Assembly: GCA_021852245.1 (NCBI GenBank)
Contig: JAJZNY010000405.1
Location: forward strand, 1-6,569
Source: Planctomycetota bacterium
GTDB lineage: Bacteria > Planctomycetota > Phycisphaerae > WQYP01
Direction of reading: 5' to 3'
Length of the DNA: 6,569 bases
The notes below the pieces were generated by a model. It was not told where the DNA came from, ran no database searches, and saw nothing but the letters and a program-made list of their open reading frames with translations. This document shows, one piece after another, positions 1 to 6,569 of the stretch (positions are counted from its first letter, which is position 1; every line of letters begins with the position of its first letter). The translations under genes and the position numbers were made by a program.

Positions 1-2
1 AA

Positions 3-1334
3 TTGGTCCTCAACCCTCAAATTTCGCTTTCCATAACGCCCGGTGCCAGTTTCAATACCGGCACCTATCAACTTATTAATTACGGCACCCTGCAGGATAA
101 CAGCAACAATTTCAGCGGCTGGAATGCTTCGCTCACCAGCATCCCGACCAATCTCCCGGCAAGTACCTATTACGTGTTTGGCTTTTCAAATCACTTTACC
201 TCAAGCAACAGCGGCCAGAACACCATCAACTTGGATGTAACCACGAGCACCACAGCGCCGAGCCTGACCCAGGGCCAATCCGCATCGCTGGTTCAACCGG
301 CCGATACCCCGCTGGATCATTCAACCCCGTCGAATCCCGCGTTCACTGTCCCGACTGGCGGCGCGGGCGGCAACAGCGGGCCGGGTGGCAGCGGCGCCAG
401 CGGCGGAAACGGTGTTTCAGTTTCCGGCACCGGACCCACGCAGTTTTTCGTCGCGCGTGGTCCCGATGACGCTGCCAATGCACCAAAAATGTTCAACTTC
501 GCCTGGGCGGTGGCTCCCGCTATTGCTCCGGGGGGCATCTATTTCAACGATGGGACCGGCGGAGCGTCCAGCGTGACCTACGTGCCCAATGCGGCTGCAA
601 GGGCTGGCGGCGCAGCCGCCACGAATCCGGCCAACTACACGCTGACGAACGCCCGCCCGGGCCCGAATTGGGCGTACGCCGGTGGAAGCGTGCCTGGCTT
701 CAGCGTTGCGACTGGAAAATTAGTCATGGTAAACGGGACCGCCGATACCGGTACACCATTCAATCCGCCAGCACAGAACCGGGCGAATCCAGCGCCCGCC
801 ATTCCCAGCCCCTACCCTGGCGTGGGAGGCGCACCGGCCCAAAATCCCGCCGCTTGGCTTCCGGTCTTCGCTCTTTCGCCAGTCATTACAGTACAAGACC
901 CACCCGCGTTCGACGTCCCCACTTACTATGGCGAAACCTTTACCAACCCAAATGGTGATACTGGAATTTATCTCGCAGATGTCGTCGGCGGCACACTTGA
1001 CCTCCCGACCAGCTTGGATCAGTTATCCACCGGAGCCGATGCACATCCCGACTACAGCGGATCATTCCTCTTCCTCGTGCAGTCCGTTCTCGGTCCCGGT
1101 ATCACGTCTCTCTCCCAACTTACCGACAGCCAGTGGCTGCTCTTCGACGGCTCATATGGTATCGACCCCAGCACCGATACCGCATGGACCGTAAGCGATG
1201 CGCCCAATAATCAGTTCGAAGTCATTGGGATTGGAACTGCGGCGGTGATCACACCCGAACCCGGGGCATTGGCGTTCATCGCACTCTGTGCCGGTGCCAT
1301 GCTGCTGCGACCGCGTCTGCGCTTCCGGCGATAA
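3..1334 (+). CDS. PEP-CTERM sorting-domain protein, 5'-truncated by the window edge
   Basis: This is the C-terminal 443 residues or so of an exported surface protein; the frame is open to the window edge, so the TTG at position 3 is probably not the true start. The C-terminus is a textbook PEP-CTERM signal: TPEPG (Pro-Glu-Pro at residues 418-420), a hydrophobic stretch of about 17 residues (ALAFIALCAGAMLL), then an Arg-rich tail. In known systems an exosortase recognises this tail, cleaves it and exports the protein; no exosortase is present here. The first 80 residues or so (GTYQLINYGTLQDNSNNFSGW) resemble the beta-strand repeats of extracellular autotransporter-like or beta-helix proteins. 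A Gly/Ser-rich linker follows at about residues 118-137. Residues 140-415 match no domain I recognise; they are rich in Pro, Ala, Asn and Thr, with no cysteine, as is common in secreted structural proteins. An intrinsic terminator follows the stop. The PEP-CTERM call is firm; the function is unknown. Confidence 0.85.
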   Translation: MVLNPQISLSITPGASFNTGTYQLINYGTLQDNSNNFSGWNASLTSIPTNLPASTYYVFGFSNHFTSSNSGQNTINLDVTTSTTAPSLTQGQSASLVQPADTPLDHSTPSNPAFTVPTGGAGGNSGPGGSGASGGNGVSVSGTGPTQFFVARGPDDAANAPKMFNFAWAVAPAIAPGGIYFNDGTGGASSVTYVPNAAARAGGAAATNPANYTLTNARPGPNWAYAGGSVPGFSVATGKLVMVNGTADTGTPFNPPAQNRANPAPAIPSPYPGVGGAPAQNPAAWLPVFALSPVITVQDPPAFDVPTYYGETFTNPNGDTGIYLADVVGGTLDLPTSLDQLSTGADAHPDYSGSFLFLVQSVLGPGITSLSQLTDSQWLLFDGSYGIDPSTDTAWTVSDAPNNQFEVIGIGTAAVITPEPGALAFIALCAGAMLLRPRLRFRR

Positions 1335-1368
1335 CCTGAGCGTAACGGAGGGACTGTTTCATATATCC

Positions 1369-1408
1369 GCCCCGCGGGGTCATGCCACCTCGCGGGGCTT
1401 TTTATTTT
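1369..1408 (+). terminator. Rho-independent terminator of the PEP-CTERM gene
   Basis: A perfect 8-bp GC-rich stem (GCCCCGCG at 1369-1376 pairing with CGCGGGGC at 1391-1398) extends inward by four more pairs, including one G-U, to leave a six-base loop (1381-1386). It is followed at once by TTTTTATTTT (1399-1408). It lies 34 bases after the stop of the plus-strand gene. On the minus strand no T-tract follows the hairpin, so it should work mainly in the plus direction. The T-tract also encodes the last codons and the stop of the convergent amidase gene. Confidence 0.9.
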
Positions 1409-1929
1409 CCAATCGCCGCAAGAGCATGGTACAGATGCTCCCCCGGGCAACTCGTCGCCTCATCCGCAATATCCCGATGCCCCACGGCCCGAATCCGGCC
1501 GAAGTGCCGCTCGATGCCCTTAATCAGTCGCAACAGCGCCGCCCACTGCTCCGGCGGTAGCGGTTGAAGATCAAAATTCCCCAGGCACACCACACCGATA
1601 TTCCCCGCATTGTGATTCTTCACGTGCGCACCCTGATATTGCAAACTACGCAACTCCCACATCCGGCCTGCTGGATCAATCGCAAAATGGTACCCAATAT
1701 CGGCCCAGCCGCGCCCAGTCGGAAGGGGGGCGGTATGAAATGTAAGAATCAATCGCAAATTATTGGCTGCGTCTTCCGTTCCTGTCGCACGGAATCCCTC
1801 CGGAAACCCGGAGTGATGGATGGTGATGGCGGATATCGCCCCCATGGGCGTCATCTCGGCAAAGCGCGGTGCGTACTTCGTCCAGACGCCTCGCCGTATC
1901 ACCAACTCGCCAGCGCTGCCGGCCGCCAT
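1402..1929 (-). CDS. N-acetylmuramoyl-L-alanine amidase (T7 lysozyme/PGRP, Amidase_2 fold)
   Basis: A 175-residue zinc amidase expected to cut the bond between N-acetylmuramic acid and L-Ala in peptidoglycan. The hallmarks are ITIHHS with a probable first zinc ligand at His38, DIGYHFAI with Tyr80 matching the catalytic tyrosine of T7 lysozyme, VGHRD with zinc ligand His151, and SCPGE with zinc ligand Cys161. Thr159, two residues before the cysteine, sits where T7 lysozyme has Lys128, as in amidase-active PGRPs. All catalytic residues are present, and the length suits a single-domain member. I see no signal peptide, so it may act in the cytoplasm on recycled or incoming muropeptides, or leave by another route. 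The ATG at 1929 lacks a good Shine-Dalgarno sequence. The gene begins 33 bases after the lipoprotein stop and in the same frame, so co-transcription and coupling are likely. Later ATGs (residues 26 and 29) would remove a segment (IRRGVW) that looks family-like. Confidence 0.88.
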   Translation of the reverse strand: MAAGSAGELVIRRGVWTKYAPRFAEMTPMGAISAITIHHSGFPEGFRATGTEDAANNLRLILTFHTAPLPTGRGWADIGYHFAIDPAGRMWELRSLQYQGAHVKNHNAGNIGVVCLGNFDLQPLPPEQWAALLRLIKGIERHFGRIRAVGHRDIADEATSCPGEHLYHALAAIGK

Positions 1930-1962
1930 CGAGGTTTCAAGCTCTGTCAGATCGATAATGGT

Positions 1963-2529
1963 TCAGTCACTCAGCAGAGGCGCAAAAGTAAAATGCTGTC
2001 CGCCGATTGCGGCCTGTGCCATGAATCCCTGCAACGGTAGCACATAAACCAGCACACCGCGGACATAATTGACCGCCGTTCCTGCACCGCTGGCCGCAAC
2101 AACCGCCGAAGCACGGGCGTTAAACGTGGTTTCACCTTCCTTAAATGCCGCCATAGTTGCTGCATTTTGGAACAAAATCAGTTCGCTGAAGCTTTGGCCG
2201 CCGATCTGGGCGCCGATCGACGCACTGGTCAGCTTGCAATAGCCGATGAGTCTTCCCTGCTCAAACACCTCGCCGCGTCCTTCCGCTCCACCAATGACAA
2301 AAGCGCCGGTTCCGACGGATGGAAGCACCGCGTAACCGTACGCCGAGGCCATAAGTTTTTTAATCAGCGGTTTGGCCGAGATAAATTCGGATATGGTCCC
2401 CTTCACCCGCGCGGACATGTAATCACGCGATGCAGGTGTGGTGGGTATCACCGGCTCAGAGCATCCCGCCAAGGTTAGCAGGACCAAGGCCATCATAATT
2501 CCGAACAGAGACACGATTCTGTGTTTCAC
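1963..2529 (-). CDS. SYLF/Ysc84-domain lipoprotein
   Basis: A 188-residue lipoprotein. Residues 1-22 form a lipoprotein signal peptide: basic MKHR, a hydrophobic core, then the lipobox LAGC with Cys23 as the lipidated residue. Residues of about 35-188 match the SYLF domain (formerly DUF500, Ysc84-like): AYGYAVLPSVGTG at 63-75, the glycine-rich GGAEGRGEVFEQGRLIGY, then SIGAQIGGQSFSELILF. SYLF domains bind lipids or phosphoinositides in eukaryotes; the role of bacterial versions is poorly known, so attachment to a membrane with a lipid-binding role is inference. The start is GTG, fixed by an AAGGAG Shine-Dalgarno sequence eight bases upstream and by the intact signal peptide. It is the first gene of a probable two-gene unit with the downstream amidase, which suggests a cell-envelope function. 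It is transcribed divergently from the aconitase gene. Confidence 0.88.
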   Translation of the reverse strand: MKHRIVSLFGIMMALVLLTLAGCSEPVIPTTPASRDYMSARVKGTISEFISAKPLIKKLMASAYGYAVLPSVGTGAFVIGGAEGRGEVFEQGRLIGYCKLTSASIGAQIGGQSFSELILFQNAATMAAFKEGETTFNARASAVVAASGAGTAVNYVRGVLVYVLPLQGFMAQAAIGGQHFTFAPLLSD

Positions 2530-2537
2530 GATCCGAA

Positions 2538-2543
2538 CTCCTT
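2538..2543 (-). promoter_or_regulatory. Shine-Dalgarno of the SYLF lipoprotein gene
   Basis: AAGGAG on the minus strand, eight bases before the GTG at 2527-2529. It decides the non-ATG start, which also gives a complete lipoprotein signal peptide. Confidence 0.85.
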
Positions 2544-2694
2544 AAAAAGTCCAACCTTAACTCGGCCAACAGCAACAGGATAGTACCCTATGCGTGTTAA
2601 GACAAGATGAAGAGCTTAACGTTGGCCCCGCCCTCTGCCGCCATCGGTCTTCCTCGCATTCAAGCCAGCGCGGCCAACCGTCGGCCCGGCCATG

Positions 2695-2722
2695 TGGAAA
2701 CAATCCGCCAAATGAATAAGAT
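2695..2722 (+). promoter_or_regulatory. Candidate sigma70-type promoter for the aconitase gene
   Basis: TGGAAA (2695-2700) and TAAGAT (2717-2722) each match four of six consensus positions, with a 16-base spacer. Transcription would begin near 2728-2730, giving a leader of about 45 bases that starts close to the ATG of the small leader ORF. The match is weak and rests on consensus alone. Confidence 0.25.
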
Positions 2723-2729
2723 AGGAACC

Positions 2730-2773
2730 ATGGCGGGCGATGATCGCCTGCGATTGATGAAAGGCCGACCATA

Positions 2774-2774
<1 letters not shown>
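2730..2774 (+). CDS. Possible 14-codon leader ORF coupled to aconitase
   Basis: ATG at 2730-2732 opens a reading frame for [14 protein letters not shown] that ends with TAA at 2772-2774. The last base of that stop is the first base of the aconitase ATG (TAATG), the classic arrangement for termination-reinitiation coupling. An AGGA lies only three bases before the ATG, which is closer than ideal. An in-frame ATG at 2712 would give a 20-codon version, MNKIGT plus the same peptide. The peptide resembles nothing I know and shows no run of regulatory codons. An ORF this short could arise by chance, so it is a candidate only. Confidence 0.3.
2733..2751. repeat. Near-perfect palindrome/hairpin in the aconitase leader
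   Basis: GCGGGCG (2733-2739) pairs with CGCCTGC (2745-2751) across a five-base loop ATGAT, giving seven pairs with one G-U. The loop ends can also pair at the DNA level, making a 19-base near-palindrome. It lies 22 bases before the aconitase ATG, inside the leader ORF. It could be an operator or an mRNA hairpin; no T-tract follows, so it is not an intrinsic terminator. Confidence 0.5.
2760..2764 (+). promoter_or_regulatory. Probable Shine-Dalgarno of the aconitase gene
   Basis: AAAGG nine bases before the ATG at 2774, inside the leader ORF. It is only a partial match to AGGAGG. It fits the chosen start, which gives the usual aconitase N-terminus (NPF, then a basic-polar stretch). Confidence 0.5.
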
Positions 2775-5530
<2,756 letters not shown>

Positions 5531-5561
5531 CGCGGAATCCGGGCACGCGAGACGGCGCCGG

Positions 5562-6524
5562 TCAGATGCTCTCCACCTGCACCTGCGCCTCGATGGATCG
5601 GATTTCCAGCGGCGAGAGCCCTTCGGCAGCATCGGTGAGGCTCGTGGCACGGGCCGTGGCGGTGGTAATGCCGCGGCGAATAGAATCTTCCGGCGTAAGC
5701 TCGGCATATAGGCCTGCGAGAAATCCCGCCAGCAGAAAATCACCGCACCCCACCGTCCGCACCACCCGCAGGGGCGCCTCGTAATGGGCCCAGAGAGCCC
5801 GCTCGTCTCCCACCCAAAGCGCACCGTTCCGGCCGCAGCTTATCACGCGGTGCCGCGTGTTCGGCAATATTTGCCGTGCTCTGGCAGCGATCGTCGGCGG
5901 ATCAAACGCAATCGTCTCGCCGGAAATTTCGCCCAATTCCGTCAGATTTGGTTTGGCGACCAGCAGTTTTTCGCGGCAGCATGCACGCAGTGCCGCGCCC
6001 GATGTATCGATGGCAATACGGGCGCCCATCTGTAATATCTGCCGCAGGAAGTCCATCCAGAGCGCCGCATCTTCTCCCAAAATACTTTCCGGCACGCTCC
6101 CCGCCACCACGACCACATCGCCCGGCGACGCCACTGCCCGCACTTCCCCGGAGAGCCGGCGCATTTCAAGTTCACCCAGTGCAAAGCCCTCCATGCGCAG
6201 ATGCGTCTCCCCTTCGGCTGAGAGAATCGTGATGTTCTGTCGGGTCGGCTGATCCAGGCTGATGAGTCGATAGGTGGCGATACCCCGGCCGCCGAGTTTC
6301 TGGCCCATAATCTGCTGACGAAAAAAATCCGCATCGCTGACGCCGACAAAGCCGGTAGCCTTCGTTGGGATTCCCATCGCCGTGAGCGCCCGATTGACAT
6401 TAATCGCCTTGCCGGCTGCGGATTGCGAAATGAGTTTGACCTTCTGGTGTTCGCCGATGCGCAGGTGATCTGCCTGAAGGGTAACATCAATCGCCGGGCT
6501 CAGGGATACGGTGATAATGGGCAA
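5562..6524 (-). CDS. PfkB-family sugar-phosphate kinase (1-phosphofructokinase/tagatose-6-phosphate kinase type)
   Basis: A 320-residue ribokinase-fold kinase of the FruK/LacC branch, which uses ATP to phosphorylate sugar phosphates such as fructose-1-phosphate or tagatose-6-phosphate. Visible motifs are SPAID near the N-terminus (Asp13, usually NPALD), AAGKAINVNRAL (37-47, usually GGKGINVARAL), the VAKPN block at 189-193, and the C-terminal signature VGCGDFLLAGFLAGL (258-272), whose Asp262 is the expected catalytic base in the anion-hole motif (usually GAGD). The length is normal for the family. The start is TTG at 6522-6524, supported by GGAG six bases upstream and by the usual N-terminus beginning a few residues before the first strand. 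The frame stays open upstream to the window edge, but with no ATG, GTG or TTG in it. The substrate cannot be assigned, because no PTS or sugar-operon neighbour is visible. It converges on the aconitase gene. Confidence 0.87.
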   Translation of the reverse strand: MPIITVSLSPAIDVTLQADHLRIGEHQKVKLISQSAAGKAINVNRALTAMGIPTKATGFVGVSDADFFRQQIMGQKLGGRGIATYRLISLDQPTRQNITILSAEGETHLRMEGFALGELEMRRLSGEVRAVASPGDVVVVAGSVPESILGEDAALWMDFLRQILQMGARIAIDTSGAALRACCREKLLVAKPNLTELGEISGETIAFDPPTIAARARQILPNTRHRVISCGRNGALWVGDERALWAHYEAPLRVVRTVGCGDFLLAGFLAGLYAELTPEDSIRRGITTATARATSLTDAAEGLSPLEIRSIEAQVQVESI

Positions 6525-6530
6525 AGGATA

Positions 6531-6534
6531 CTCC
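6531..6534 (-). promoter_or_regulatory. Shine-Dalgarno of the PfkB-family kinase gene
   Basis: GGAG on the minus strand, six bases before the TTG start at 6522-6524. It supports the non-ATG start, as no other usual start codon exists upstream in frame within the window. Confidence 0.6.
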
Positions 6535-6538
6535 GATA

Positions 6539-6553
6539 CGCCGACCGTCGGCG
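6539..6553. repeat. Perfect 7-1-7 palindrome upstream of the kinase gene
   Basis: CGCCGAC-C-GTCGGCG is a perfect inverted repeat centred on 6546, lying 15-29 bases before the kinase TTG and just upstream of its Shine-Dalgarno sequence. The tight symmetry and position suit a repressor operator or a structured 5' leader. No T-tract follows on either strand, so a terminator is unlikely. Confidence 0.5.
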
Positions 6554-6569
6554 ATATGACCGCTGCAAA

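Larger units (their letters stand above)
2530..2773. other. Divergent intergenic region between the SYLF lipoprotein and aconitase genes
   Basis: These 244 bases must hold the promoters of both divergent genes. On the minus strand, TACTAT (2580-2585) is a possible -10 box about 50 bases before the GTG, but I see no convincing -35 at standard spacing. The heptamer GGCCAAC occurs at 2564-2570 and 2672-2678, and inverted (GTTGGCC) at 2621-2627. CTTAAC occurs at 2556-2561 and 2615-2620, and inverted as GTTAAG at 2596-2601. The aconitase-proximal end carries the leader elements listed separately. I see no tRNA or known riboswitch. Confidence 0.6.

Noticed and set aside
357..411. Gly-codon-rich stretch considered as a DNA repeat or a frameshift-prone site
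   Set aside because: It encodes a Gly/Ser linker in a continuous frame and the units are not exact repeats; this is a common feature of secreted proteins.
1564..2040. Plus-strand 158-codon frame opposite the amidase and lipoprotein
   Set aside because: It is antisense to two genes with clear catalytic and lipobox motifs, and its translation has no recognisable family features.

Overview
The window looks like a moderately GC-rich chromosomal segment from a Gram-negative-type bacterium, most plausibly a planctomycete (Phycisphaerae-like) or a relative in the PVC group. This placement is an inference. It rests on a PEP-CTERM-sorted extracellular protein with a GTYQLINYG-type beta-strand repeat, an IRP/AcnA-type aconitase, and the style of the T7-lysozyme-like amidase. 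No rRNA, tRNA or other phylogenetic marker is present to settle it.

Layout from left to right. (1) 3-1334, plus strand: the C-terminal part of a secreted PEP-CTERM protein whose start lies outside the window, followed by a strong intrinsic terminator (1369-1408). (2) 1402-2529, minus strand: a two-gene cell-envelope unit made of a SYLF/Ysc84-type lipoprotein followed by a zinc N-acetylmuramoyl-L-alanine amidase. The two genes share one reading frame and are separated by a single TGA. (3) 2530-2773: a divergent intergenic region with a candidate aconitase promoter, a hairpin-forming palindrome and a tiny leader ORF whose stop overlaps the aconitase start as TAATG. (4) 2774-5530, plus strand: aconitate hydratase of the TCA cycle, complete with all three Fe-S cysteines. 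(5) 5562-6524, minus strand: a PfkB-family sugar-phosphate kinase of the 1-phosphofructokinase/tagatose-6-phosphate kinase type, starting at TTG, with a perfect palindrome just upstream.

The genes do not form one pathway. Aconitase and the kinase are central carbon metabolism genes facing each other. The lipoprotein and amidase form a probable small envelope operon, and the PEP-CTERM protein is an exported surface protein. I found no mobile element, CRISPR array, RNA gene or defence system. I do not see a convincing new system. The most notable points are the same-frame lipoprotein/amidase pair and the structured leader of the aconitase gene.
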